DNA from: an uncultured Bacteroidales bacterium | GTDB taxonomy: Bacteria > Bacteroidota > Bacteroidia > Bacteroidales > Paludibacteraceae | Assembly: GCA_934725535.1 (NCBI GenBank) | Contig: CAKVBV010000001.1 | Span: 24,513 to 88,512, forward strand | Direction of reading: 5' to 3' | DNA length: 64,000 bases | In this document: piece by piece, positions 50,830-59,765 of the stretch | Numbering within the stretch: the first letter of the stretch is position 1 | Layout: each line of letters opens with the position of its first letter | Notes under the pieces: generated by a model | What the model was told of the DNA's origin: nothing | The model's input: the letters and a program-made list of their open reading frames with translations, nothing else | Database searches by the model: none | Position numbers and translations under genes: made by a program

Positions 50830-53166
50830 ATGAAATTATCCAATAAATTCCATTCTGTTCTCCCCCTCCTATGGATGGGGCTGGGAGGAGGTCTTCTGCT
50901 CTTATTATCCTCCTGCCAACCCCAAGACCCAACCGAGCAGCAAATCGACCGTCTCCTCTCGCAGATGACCCTTGATGAGAAGATAGGTCAGATGACCCAG
51001 GTCTGTGGTGGTTGGATATCCGATGACCTCGAGAATCAGGTGCGCAATGGCGCAGGCTCTATGCTCAACAGCGTGGGCGCAGAGGCTAACCACTACCAGC
51101 GTATTGCCGTTGAGGAGACGCGCCTCGGTATCCCTATGGTCTTTGCACGCGACATCATCCACGGCTTCCACACTATCTATCCTATCCCCCTCGGACAGGC
51201 GGCTACTTTCGACCCTGCCTTGGTGGAAGAGGCTGCCCGTCTCACTGCCGACGAGGCTATTCAGGCGGGACTCCGTTGGACATTCTCCCCTATGGTTGAT
51301 GTCTCGCGCGACCCTCGCTGGGGACGTGTCGCCGAGGGCTATGGCGAGGATACCTATCTCGCCTCTGTCATGGGTGCTGCCTGTGTCCGCGGTTACCAGT
51401 ATTCGGACAGCACAAGCGACCAAATCCGCCTCGCTGCCTGCGTCAAGCATTTCGCGGGTTATGCGGCTTCCGAGGGCGGACGCGATTACAACACCACGTG
51501 GATTCCCGAGGTGCAACTGCGTGAGACCTATCTCCCGCCTTTCAAGGCGGCTATCGATGCAGGTAGTGCTACTATCATGTGCTCCTTCAACGACATCAAC
51601 GGCGTGCCTGCTTCGGCGAACCGCCACCTCAATGTGGACATCCTCCGCAACGAGTGGCACTACGATGGTATGCTCGTGTCCGACTGGGCTTCGTCAGCGA
51701 ATATGATTGCCCACGGCAACTGTGCCGACCTCAAAGAAGCTACGCTCCTCAGTATCAATGCCCAAATGGAGATGGATATGGAGGGGCACGGCTATCCGTG
51801 GCACCTCAAAGAACTTGTCGAGAGCGGCAAGGTCAGCGAGGAGCAAATCAATGCCTGTGTACGCGACATTCTCCGACTCAAGTTCCGTCTCGGTTTGTTC
51901 GACAACCCCTATTGCGCGGTCGATACTCCCGCCTATTTCACCCCCGCAGCCCTCGCCGCTGCCCAACGTGCCGCCGAAGAATCCGCCGTCCTGCTCAAAA
52001 ACAACGGCATTCTCCCTATTCAGACAGCAACTACGCAAAATACGAAAACAACGCAAACAACACAAAGGTACGCAAGCGCGCCCTGCGTGCTTGTCTGCGG
52101 TCCTCTCGCTAATTCTCAGCACGACCAGAACGGCACTTGGTGCTTCGACAAGGTTGATTCGATGACTGTTACTCCGCTGATGGCTTTCCGCGCATTGGCA
52201 AAAGAGGGAAAAGTCCGTCTCATCGAGCAGACCGGCAAGCACTGGTCGCGTGAGGTCAGTTCGGGCAACATAAAAGAGTTAGTCCAAAAGGCAAAGCAAG
52301 CCGATGTCATTCTTTATTTCGGCGGCGAGGAGAGTATCCTTTCCGGTGAAGCCCGCTGCCGTGCCCACCTCAACCTCCCTGGCGACCAGACCGAGCAACT
52401 CCGTGCCCTCAAAGCCACCGGCAAACCCCTCGTCCTCACCGTTATGGCAGGACGTCCGCTCTGTATCGGCGAGGAGGTCGCACTTGCAGACGCTGTCCTC
52501 TATGCTTTTCACGGCGGCACTATGCAAGGTCCCGCATTGGCAAACCTCCTCACGGGCGTAGTCGCTCCGTCGGGTCGCCTGCCGATGACCTTCCCGCAGT
52601 CTGTCGGGCAAATCCCGATGTACTATAATCATCGAAATACAGGGCGTCCCACCGACCACCCTGTTCTTATCGACCAAATACCCGTCGGTGCCCCCCAGTT
52701 CTCTCTCGGCGAGTCCAGTTACTGGCTTGAGTATGGTGTCGAACCGCTCTTTCCCTTCGGCTACGGACTCACCTACACTACCTTCGAGTACAGCACCCCT
52801 GTCCTCTCCGACACCGTTCTGTATATGGGCAAAGCGCAGTCCATTACCGCCACTTGCACCATCCGCAACACGGGCAACACCGATGCCGTTGCTGTGCCGC
52901 AACTCTATATCCGCGACCTCGTCGGCTCGCTCACACGCCCTGTGCGCGAACTCAAAGGCTTCGACCGCATCGCTATCCCCGCAGGTGAGAGCCGCGACAT
53001 CTCTTTCACCCTCACCGAAGACGACCTCGCCTATTGGCATCTGGCAGAGAACATCACCCTCGGTGCCGATGGTGCCTACACCCGCTCCGCCGAACCGGGC
53101 GACTTCCTCCTCTGGATATCCCCCGACTCCTCCGAAGGCACACCTGTCAAATTTGCACTCCGGTAA
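50830..53166 (+). CDS. GH3 beta-glucosidase lipoprotein
   Basis: The 778-residue protein has lipobox LSSC (Cys29) and the two-domain GH3 barrel and sandwich plus a C-terminal FnIII-like domain (about 665-775). The nucleophile is Asp285 in LVSDWAS, and the KHFAGYAASEGGRDYN region binds the sugar. It removes glucose from beta-gluco-oligosaccharides, probably in the periplasm. Its signal peptide overlaps a dispersed repeat (50860-50895), and residues around 402-416 are encoded by a 9-bp tandem repeat. It starts 1 nt after the phosphorylase stop. Confidence 0.93.
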   Translation: MKLSNKFHSVLPLLWMGLGGGLLLLLSSCQPQDPTEQQIDRLLSQMTLDEKIGQMTQVCGGWISDDLENQVRNGAGSMLNSVGAEANHYQRIAVEETRLGIPMVFARDIIHGFHTIYPIPLGQAATFDPALVEEAARLTADEAIQAGLRWTFSPMVDVSRDPRWGRVAEGYGEDTYLASVMGAACVRGYQYSDSTSDQIRLAACVKHFAGYAASEGGRDYNTTWIPEVQLRETYLPPFKAAIDAGSATIMCSFNDINGVPASANRHLNVDILRNEWHYDGMLVSDWASSANMIAHGNCADLKEATLLSINAQMEMDMEGHGYPWHLKELVESGKVSEEQINACVRDILRLKFRLGLFDNPYCAVDTPAYFTPAALAAAQRAAEESAVLLKNNGILPIQTATTQNTKTTQTTQRYASAPCVLVCGPLANSQHDQNGTWCFDKVDSMTVTPLMAFRALAKEGKVRLIEQTGKHWSREVSSGNIKELVQKAKQADVILYFGGEESILSGEARCRAHLNLPGDQTEQLRALKATGKPLVLTVMAGRPLCIGEEVALADAVLYAFHGGTMQGPALANLLTGVVAPSGRLPMTFPQSVGQIPMYYNHRNTGRPTDHPVLIDQIPVGAPQFSLGESSYWLEYGVEPLFPFGYGLTYTTFEYSTPVLSDTVLYMGKAQSITATCTIRNTGNTDAVAVPQLYIRDLVGSLTRPVRELKGFDRIAIPAGESRDISFTLTEDDLAYWHLAENITLGADGAYTRSAEPGDFLLWISPDSSEGTPVKFALR
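50860..50895 (+). repeat. C-rich/G-rich palindromic repeat, copy 5, in GH3 signal peptide
   Basis: CTCCCCCTCCTATGGATGGG then GCTGGGAGGAGGTCTT. Read in a different frame from copies 3 and 4, it encodes LPLLWMGLGGGL, the hydrophobic core of the signal peptide. Confidence 0.7.
52033..52077 (+). repeat. 9-bp in-frame tandem repeat in GH3
   Basis: Five 9-bp words: ACGCAAAAT, ACGAAAACA, ACGCAAACA, ACACAAAGG and TACGCAAGC. They encode a Thr/Gln-rich linker, and a 9-bp unit keeps the frame whatever the copy number. Confidence 0.75.
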
Positions 53167-53235
53167 TGATAACGAATATGTTAAGATAATGCAAAACTAT
53201 CGCCCTGCCACCCTCGCATCTTCCTCGTGTCAAAC

Positions 53236-53290
53236 AGCAAGGGATACGCAAGGGATGAGCAAGGGATAGGCAACCGATACAGCAAGAATA
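53236..53290. repeat. 11-bp array of AGCAAGGGATA words
   Basis: Five 11-bp words: AGCAAGGGATA, CGCAAGGGATG, AGCAAGGGATA, GGCAACCGATA and CAGCAAGAATA. The reverse complement of the first four words is the same family as the left part of array A (TATCGGTTGCG, TATCCCTTGCT). Confidence 0.85.
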
Positions 53291-53314
53291 TAAACAAACA
53301 AATTTAATAATACG

Positions 53315-54445
53315 ATGATGAAAAAAACTTTACTCAAATCGCTAATGCTCATAGTAGCATTATCTTGTACGGTGCTGGCTACAGCCAAAACGTACTGCCA
53401 CGAAGAACTCAAAAATGGAGACAACGTCATTTACCTCTCCTGCGAGAAACTATCTGTCGGCAACTATCGCATGACCATTGAGGGCGAAAACTTGGCGGGC
53501 TTAGGGGGCACGTTCTTCAACCCGGGCGCGGTGGATATCCGTTCCACAATCACCACCAACACTGCCACCAAGATTGTCTGCACCATCGCGGCAGAGTCGG
53601 ATCCTCAGTTCTATACACCTCTGTATGTTATGATGCCCGCTGAGATTAATTTCGGCGAGATAAAGGACATTGAGTGGGGTACTTGCGGCGATGCTCCCGT
53701 GGACACCAAGGCTCCCGTGATGGAGAGTGCAACCTTCGTCAGCGCAACCCACAATAATGCTGTCATTGCCGTTTCCGCTACGCCCGCGGACAGCATCGCC
53801 ATGTATCAGGTGATGAACGCGGACACCAAGTTAGGCTCCTTCATTCCCCAAGACGGACAAATCACCGTCACAGGGCTGACCAATAGCACCCGATACACAC
53901 TGCGTATATACGCGCTCAAAACCACGGGCTTGCTCTCCGAGAACTACAAAGAGGTCTCTTTCACTACCGAGAATCTCACCTATTGCGCTTTCCCCACAGG
54001 GCATCTCGGTGATGCTGACTTTGGCGACCCTGCAGGGCGTATCTTGCTGACGATTGCCAAGAAAAGCGACACCTCGGTCAGCGTCAGTGTCAAAGCCAAT
54101 AGTGATGCTGTGATTGATTGGATTCACGTAGAGATTAATGGTGTAGCCAAAGAGGTCGGGACTAAGAACTCTGGTACTGCTGTTACCGGTGAACTTGTTT
54201 TCGACGGACTGAACAGTTTGGATTTCTCTTGCAATGTCTTTTGGCATACCACCGGTTTGGGTGACGGTCAGTGGGTGACGGACCCGTTTGATGTCAAGGC
54301 TTCGCAGTTGTGCTCCGAGACCACCACAACGGTTGATGTGGTAGCGAACTCTGCCGCCCGTACCCGCAAGATGGTTCTCAATGGGCAACTGGTAATCGTC
54401 CGCGACGGCATCTACTACAATGCCCTGGGCTCCCAACTTAAGTAA
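53315..54445 (+). CDS. Secreted FnIII protein with shared C-terminal tail, 1
   Basis: The 376-residue product has a signal peptide (about 1-24). An N-terminal beta domain begins TYCHEELKNGDNVIYLSCEKL, like the start of the next protein. A fibronectin III-like domain is at about 130-220 (APVMESATFVSATHNN..TRYTLRIYALKTTGL), and a second domain resembling the first runs to about 335. The final 26 residues are RKMVLNGQLVIVRDGIYYNALG, the tail shared with four other proteins here. No catalytic motif is visible. It is probably exported and may bind glucan, as inferred from its position at the end of the locus. Confidence 0.8.
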   Translation: MMKKTLLKSLMLIVALSCTVLATAKTYCHEELKNGDNVIYLSCEKLSVGNYRMTIEGENLAGLGGTFFNPGAVDIRSTITTNTATKIVCTIAAESDPQFYTPLYVMMPAEINFGEIKDIEWGTCGDAPVDTKAPVMESATFVSATHNNAVIAVSATPADSIAMYQVMNADTKLGSFIPQDGQITVTGLTNSTRYTLRIYALKTTGLLSENYKEVSFTTENLTYCAFPTGHLGDADFGDPAGRILLTIAKKSDTSVSVSVKANSDAVIDWIHVEINGVAKEVGTKNSGTAVTGELVFDGLNSLDFSCNVFWHTTGLGDGQWVTDPFDVKASQLCSETTTTVDVVANSAARTRKMVLNGQLVIVRDGIYYNALGSQLK

Positions 54446-54521
54446 GAGCGTTGTTCTGCAAGAGCATATCATAATACAAACGACAAACGAACTAACTTAT
54501 TAACCATAAAAATTAAGTCTT

Positions 54522-57293
54522 ATGAAAAGATTATCTATTCGATTCTTTGCCATCGCAACCCTGTTGCTATGTGCATGGACTGCCTCCGCTGCAACCTATT
54601 GCGGTGAGGTGATTACGAGCACAAATGGTAAGCACACGGCTGCCATTACCTGTTCCTCATTAGGTGACAACCTCTACCAGTTTATTTTTGAATCGACTGA
54701 TGCATTCAATAGTTACAATGCCGCAGGTTCAAACTTCTATATGAATGTGAATGGGGTAGGCGGTTATCATGTCTCTGAGCATCTGACCCAAGATGGAAAC
54801 AAGTTGTCGGTAGAGATAGAATCCTCTGTGGTTCCGAATATATATGCCGGTGCTATCTTTGTAGTATATGCAGATGGAGAGGCTATGTTCAATATCCCTA
54901 CCGATGCTGATTTTTTGCAAAAGTGTGCCGGTGGCGATGAGCGCAAGGCTTCTGACCTTACTCTTACTGCTCCCGAGAACACTACGTTGGCAGTGGAGAC
55001 AGGTGATACCTACACCATCACCTACACCACTTCTTCCAAGGGTGCCGTAACGTATGAGTCGTCCAACGCTACCGTGGCTACCGTTTCCAATACGGGAGTT
55101 ATCTCGGCATTGGCTACAGGCTCTACCACTATCACCGTTTCGCAAGAGGCGGATGATAACTATCGTGCAGGCAAGAAAACCTTCACCCTCCTCGTTAGTG
55201 CAAAAGCAGTGGCAAGCAACAAAGGCTTTGGTACATACCAAGGTACCGTTGACCTGTACGATTGGAACGGCGAATTCGCTGGGACGAATGCCTGTGGTAA
55301 AGCCAACTTGTACATTGCTACTCTCGGAGACAACCTTATCTTCAAGGCTTCGGTTGTAGATGGCGCGTTTGAGGCTGCTACCAACTATTTCTGCCAACTG
55401 CGTACATGGAACACCGAACTCACGGCAAAGGTAGAGCATTGGGCTGAAATCTGCAGCGAGGATTTGGTAACTCGTTCCATGGACACAAAGAAAGATGCCT
55501 TGTCCGGCTATGGTGAGGTTATCCCGATGACCTCCTATATGGTCGTAACGGGTTGTGGTGCCCGCACGATGCAGACGCTGATGTACAAACGTGATTATAT
55601 CAACAATCCGACTGCTGATACCGAGGCTCCCGTCTTGGGTCAGGCTACGGTAACCAAACAAGAGGGTGCTACGCTGATTACCTTCCCCGCAGTAACCTCC
55701 GAGGAGGTCTTCTACCTCTTGAAGGACGAAGAGCACAGTGTGCAAATGCTTTCCTTTACCCCCTCTTTCACCATTGCTGACGACGGCTCGGGTATCGCCT
55801 ACCAATTCAGTTGCTATGCCATCGACTTCAACGGAAATATGTCTGCTGCTCAGGTAGTTTCTGTTACTATGGACTTTGATGCTACTCAAAACTTGGCGTT
55901 GAATAAGCCATGCGAAGCAGGATTTGCTGCTGCAAACAGTGAAGCAGGCAAAGCCAATGATGGTAATATAGAGACCCGTTGGGCTTCGGGTGGAGGAAAC
56001 AACCCCGACGATGCGTGGTGGTATGTGGATCTCGGCACGGTTTACAACCTGTCCAAACTCGAAATCGTATGGGAAGGTGCGTATGCCACCGACTATGTCA
56101 TCATGGGCTCCGACACATACATTGACCCGACAAGCGAAACGGCTTGGGCTGCGGCTACCAATTTGGTGACCGCAACAGAGGCTCCTGCTGTGAAACCCAC
56201 GGCAACCGCCTATACCGTAAGCGGGCATGCACGCTATCTGCGTTTCAAAGCCAATACGCTGCTCAACAACGATTGGGGAGCAAGTTTCTGGGAGTTCCGT
56301 GCGTATGCACTGGGTGTCTATGACCCGAATGCAGAGAAGGATACCGAGGCTCCTAAAATGGTTTCCGCTACCTTGAAATCATGCACATACAATGAGGCTG
56401 TTATCACCGTGGAGGCTACCGACAATGTGGGCGTTGCTCTCTATAAAGTGGAAGATACTGCCAAAGAATACAGTACAACAGCAGTGCCTGTAGAGGGGGC
56501 TATTACTGTTACAGGTTTGCAGGCGGAAACTACTTACACACTCAGTATTTCTGCTATGGACGCAGCAGGCAATACCTCTGCTCCGCTTGTAATGTCAGCA
56601 TTCACTACGGCTGTTGACCCGACCATTCCTCACACGGCTGCACCACAACCTACGGACAACGCTGCAAACGTCTTGGCTTTCTATAGCGATGCTTACACTC
56701 CTGTTGTCAACCTGTGGGGCAAGAAACAATGGAATGGCGGCACATTGGCAGAGAACAATGTCGATGGTGACAACTACCTGTGGTACAGCGGTGCTTCATG
56801 GTGGGGCTGGGAGTTCGGTGTGAACGAAGGCTACAACAAGGCGGGTGTTTCTACCGGTGTGGATTGCTCGGCTATGGATTATCTCCACATTGATGTATGG
56901 GGAATAGAAGACGGCACAATCAAGGTCATTCCTATCTGGGGTGGTACGGATTTGACGGCAGAACCTGCTGTAGGTCTGCAAACCAACGACCAGTATGGTA
57001 CTATCATTGAAGTCAAAGCCAACGAGTGGACATCATACAACATATCCCTGAAAGATGACTTCGCTCCGGAGGACAAAAAGCACGACTTCTCCACTATCTT
57101 CCAATTCAAGTTCGATGGGCTTACGACCTCTCTTGTAGCCATAGACAATGTCTATTTCTATAAGGCGGGCACCACCACGACTGTGGATGTAACTACCACT
57201 CCTGCCCATTCGCAGAAGATGGTAGAGAACGGTCAACTCATCATCATCCGTGACGGCATCCGCTACAATGCACAAGGCGTACAAATCCGTTAA
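54522..57293 (+). CDS. Secreted multidomain binding protein with F5/8 C domain and shared tail, 2
   Basis: This 923-residue product has a signal peptide (1-23) and, in order: a TYC-type domain (24-145), Big_2 Ig-like (about 147-228), a second TYC-type domain (232-365), FnIII-like (about 370-450), a discoidin/F5/8 type C domain (about 453-605, NLALNKPCEAG..RYLRFKA) and FnIII (about 612-695). A binding module then begins FYSDAYTPVVNLWGKKQWNG and ends IDNVYFYKAGTT, and the tail is KMVENGQLIIIRDGIRYNAQG. The module resembles the beta-sandwich at the end of many flavobacterial GH16 laminarinases. It has no enzyme domain and is probably a surface or released glucan-binding protein. Confidence 0.82.
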   Translation: MKRLSIRFFAIATLLLCAWTASAATYCGEVITSTNGKHTAAITCSSLGDNLYQFIFESTDAFNSYNAAGSNFYMNVNGVGGYHVSEHLTQDGNKLSVEIESSVVPNIYAGAIFVVYADGEAMFNIPTDADFLQKCAGGDERKASDLTLTAPENTTLAVETGDTYTITYTTSSKGAVTYESSNATVATVSNTGVISALATGSTTITVSQEADDNYRAGKKTFTLLVSAKAVASNKGFGTYQGTVDLYDWNGEFAGTNACGKANLYIATLGDNLIFKASVVDGAFEAATNYFCQLRTWNTELTAKVEHWAEICSEDLVTRSMDTKKDALSGYGEVIPMTSYMVVTGCGARTMQTLMYKRDYINNPTADTEAPVLGQATVTKQEGATLITFPAVTSEEVFYLLKDEEHSVQMLSFTPSFTIADDGSGIAYQFSCYAIDFNGNMSAAQVVSVTMDFDATQNLALNKPCEAGFAAANSEAGKANDGNIETRWASGGGNNPDDAWWYVDLGTVYNLSKLEIVWEGAYATDYVIMGSDTYIDPTSETAWAAATNLVTATEAPAVKPTATAYTVSGHARYLRFKANTLLNNDWGASFWEFRAYALGVYDPNAEKDTEAPKMVSATLKSCTYNEAVITVEATDNVGVALYKVEDTAKEYSTTAVPVEGAITVTGLQAETTYTLSISAMDAAGNTSAPLVMSAFTTAVDPTIPHTAAPQPTDNAANVLAFYSDAYTPVVNLWGKKQWNGGTLAENNVDGDNYLWYSGASWWGWEFGVNEGYNKAGVSTGVDCSAMDYLHIDVWGIEDGTIKVIPIWGGTDLTAEPAVGLQTNDQYGTIIEVKANEWTSYNISLKDDFAPEDKKHDFSTIFQFKFDGLTTSLVAIDNVYFYKAGTTTTVDVTTTPAHSQKMVENGQLIIIRDGIRYNAQGVQIR

Positions 57294-57300
57294 TCATTTG

Positions 57301-57329
57301 CTTCTCCACTGCCACGTGCAGTGGAGAAG
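57301..57329. terminator. Hairpin between the second and third secreted proteins
   Basis: CTTCTCCACTG (57301-57311) pairs perfectly with CAGTGGAGAAG (57319-57329) around a 7-nt loop. There is no long T run, so it may stabilise mRNA instead of ending transcription. Confidence 0.55.
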
Positions 57330-57366
57330 TACTTCCTAATTATCAAATCAATAAACAAACAAAACA

Positions 57367-58740
57367 ATGAAAAAATCATTTCTTTTTGCAGCCCTGTTGC
57401 TGAGCGTATCTACTGCTATGTCTGCGGCAGGTACAGAGTTATTTGACCCTGCCAAGGGAAGCATGGACAGCACCTACTTCGCTCCTAATTGGGTAAGGGA
57501 AACCAACAGCACCGCCACTTATGATGCTACTAAAGGTATTCTCTCTGTGGACCTTAAGAGTACGTTCCTTGGACAATGGCAGTCCCAAGTGAAACTCAAA
57601 CACGGTATGACCTTCAAGGCAGACAAGACCTACAACGTATCCGTCAAGTTCCTTTCCAATAAGGAGTGCGGTGGCGTAACACTGAAGATAGATGACAATA
57701 CGGGTATGGTATTTGAGAATCAGACTATCCATCTGAAAGCCAATGAAGTTTATACTTACACCAAAGAGAATGTGGTAGGTATTGCCGGCAACAACCAAAT
57801 TATGGTCTTTGATTTCGGTTGGGCAGGTACAGGCACACAGATTACTATCAGTGACATCTCGGTTATCGAGAATGCTGCTCTTGAGGACGATACGGAAGCC
57901 CCGAAGGATGTGAAGGCTGTCGTAACGCCGAGTTATATCTCCGCCAACATTGCCGTTAGCGCAACCGACAACTCGGGTCTCGTTACCTACAGCGTAATGA
58001 ACGGCGATGCAGTCGTTGCCACTGCCTCCGGTGTGTCGGGTGCCGAGGTTACCATTCCCGTTACGGGTCTTACCCCTTCCACGCAGTACAACTATACCGT
58101 AGTGGCTTCTGACGCTAAGGGTAACAAGGCGGAAGCAGTGGCTGCCACCATCAATACCCTTGCCCTTTCGGTGGCTCCTGCTCCCAAACACGCAGCCGAC
58201 AAGGTGTTCTCGCTTTATTCTGACGCATACACAGCAGCAGCGTCTTGGATACTTGGTCAATGGGGACAATCCACAGCAGGTACCGATGGCTTGATTGCAG
58301 AGGGTGAGCACGCTTTCGTTTGCACAACGGCTACCTATATGGGGTGGGAAATCAACGGAAACCAACCGATAGATGTAACCGAGTATCCGTTCTTCTCTAT
58401 GGACATCTACGTAGAGGCTGCCGCTACCATCAACTTTACACCTATTTGGGGTAAAGAAGTCCTCAAGAACTACAGTCTTAAGGCAGGGTGGAACACCATA
58501 GATATTGACCTTACCAAAGACTTTACGGGTATCAACCTTGCCAATATCTACCAACTCAAGTGGGCAGATATGCCTGCCACCTGTGTGATAGACAATGTCT
58601 ATTTCTACAAGCAGGGTACGACTACCCTTGTGGAAACGGTGATTAAGCACCAAGTAACGAATAAGACAATCGAAGACGGACAACTCGTTATCATGCGTGA
58701 CGGTGTGCGCTACAATGCACAAGGACAGATGTTGAAGTAA
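57367..58740 (+). CDS. Secreted CBM4-like/FnIII binding protein with shared tail, 3
   Basis: The 457-residue product has a signal peptide (1-19). An N-terminal CBM4/9-like beta-sandwich is at about 21-170 (FKADKTYNVSVKFLSNKECGGVTLKI). FnIII is at about 178-268 (APKDVKAVVTPSYISANIAVSATDNSG). The same FSLYSDAY...IDNVYFYKQGTT module as the preceding protein is at about 278-425, and the tail is IEDGQLVIMRDGVRYNAQG. No catalytic motif is present. It is the last gene of the glucan locus and a strong hairpin follows at 58784-58815. Confidence 0.82.
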   Translation: MKKSFLFAALLLSVSTAMSAAGTELFDPAKGSMDSTYFAPNWVRETNSTATYDATKGILSVDLKSTFLGQWQSQVKLKHGMTFKADKTYNVSVKFLSNKECGGVTLKIDDNTGMVFENQTIHLKANEVYTYTKENVVGIAGNNQIMVFDFGWAGTGTQITISDISVIENAALEDDTEAPKDVKAVVTPSYISANIAVSATDNSGLVTYSVMNGDAVVATASGVSGAEVTIPVTGLTPSTQYNYTVVASDAKGNKAEAVAATINTLALSVAPAPKHAADKVFSLYSDAYTAAASWILGQWGQSTAGTDGLIAEGEHAFVCTTATYMGWEINGNQPIDVTEYPFFSMDIYVEAAATINFTPIWGKEVLKNYSLKAGWNTIDIDLTKDFTGINLANIYQLKWADMPATCVIDNVYFYKQGTTTLVETVIKHQVTNKTIEDGQLVIMRDGVRYNAQGQMLK

Positions 58741-58783
58741 GAGATGAAGTACGGGGAACTTCCATAGTTCTCTTGATATAGAA

Positions 58784-58820
58784 CAAGGACTGTGCGGGAA
58801 GCCGGACAGTCCTTGTAGTA
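58784..58820. terminator. Terminator hairpin at the end of the glucan locus
   Basis: CAAGGACTGT (58784-58793) pairs perfectly with ACAGTCCTTG (58806-58815) around a 12-nt loop. It lies between two convergent genes and may serve both. Confidence 0.65.
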
Positions 58821-58841
58821 TGTAACACCCTTATGGGAGTG

Positions 58842-59669
58842 CTATAATTCTATGTGCTGTGCGGTGACGGGTTCGGACAGGAACAGAGAGGCTGAGTCAA
58901 CGAACTTGTCAGCAGACTCTGTGGTCAGATAGGTGGCGTGTCCGCGGTAAGACGGGGTTGCGTCAGGTGTGGCAACGCGTTGTGCGATGTCCGTGTGACG
59001 GTGCAGATAGTCTTGCAGGCTGCGTGCGACAATTTCGCCTTGCGGCATAATGGTGATACCCATACCGGCGACAAAGGCTTCTATCTTGGGCAGGAGAAGC
59101 GGGTAGTGCGTACAGCCGAGGATGATGGTATCTATTTTGGGGTCTTGTGCCAGGAGTCGGGTGATGTACTTCTCGACAAAGTAGTCGGCTCCTGTGTGTG
59201 TGTGCTCTCCTGCTTCGATGAGCGGCACCCACATAGGGCACGCCTGTTGTGTGACGATGATATCGGGGTCTTGGTGTTTCAGTTCGAGCACGTAACTCTC
59301 GGACGATACCGTGCCTGGTGTGGCGAGGACTCCTATGTGTCCTGTGCGTGTGCGCCGTGGTGCGAGTTCCGCCGTCGGGCGTATGACTCCGAGTACGCGC
59401 AGTGTGTCCGGGTTGATGTCGTGCTGCTGGATAGTGCGTAGTGCCTTGGCACTGGCAGTGTTGCACGCCAAGATGATGAGACTGCACCCGTGTGCGGATA
59501 GGTACTGCACGGCTTGGAGGGTGTATTCGTATATGACTTGGAAGGAGCGCGTGCCGTAGGGTGCGCGTGCATTGTCGCCGAGGTACAGGTAGTCGTACCC
59601 GGGCAACAGGCGGCGGATTTCGCGAAGAATGGTGAGTCCGCCGTAACCGCTATCAAAGACGCCAATCAT
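58842..59669 (-). CDS. murI: Glutamate racemase
   Basis: This 275-residue enzyme makes D-glutamate for peptidoglycan. The two catalytic cysteines are Cys69 (ILACNTAS) and Cys186 (ILGCTHYP), with Asp6 and Ser7 in FDSGYGG. The start is the ATG at 59669 and the promoter at 59678-59708 leaves a very short leader. It converges with the end of the glucan locus. Confidence 0.95.
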   Translation of the reverse strand: MIGVFDSGYGGLTILREIRRLLPGYDYLYLGDNARAPYGTRSFQVIYEYTLQAVQYLSAHGCSLIILACNTASAKALRTIQQHDINPDTLRVLGVIRPTAELAPRRTRTGHIGVLATPGTVSSESYVLELKHQDPDIIVTQQACPMWVPLIEAGEHTHTGADYFVEKYITRLLAQDPKIDTIILGCTHYPLLLPKIEAFVAGMGITIMPQGEIVARSLQDYLHRHTDIAQRVATPDATPSYRGHATYLTTESADKFVDSASLFLSEPVTAQHIEL

Positions 59670-59677
59670 TTCGGCGG

Positions 59678-59708
59678 CAAAGGTAGTGTTTTTTTACGAT
59701 AGGGCAAA
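59678..59708 (-). promoter_or_regulatory. Promoter of murI
   Basis: TTTG (59708-59705) and TACCTTTG (59685-59678) on the minus strand, spacer 19 nt. Confidence 0.75.
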
Positions 59709-59765
59709 GGCGGGTTAATGCCGTACAATGTGCAAGGTGCGGTGTGCGTTTTGTGATGTAGGGTT

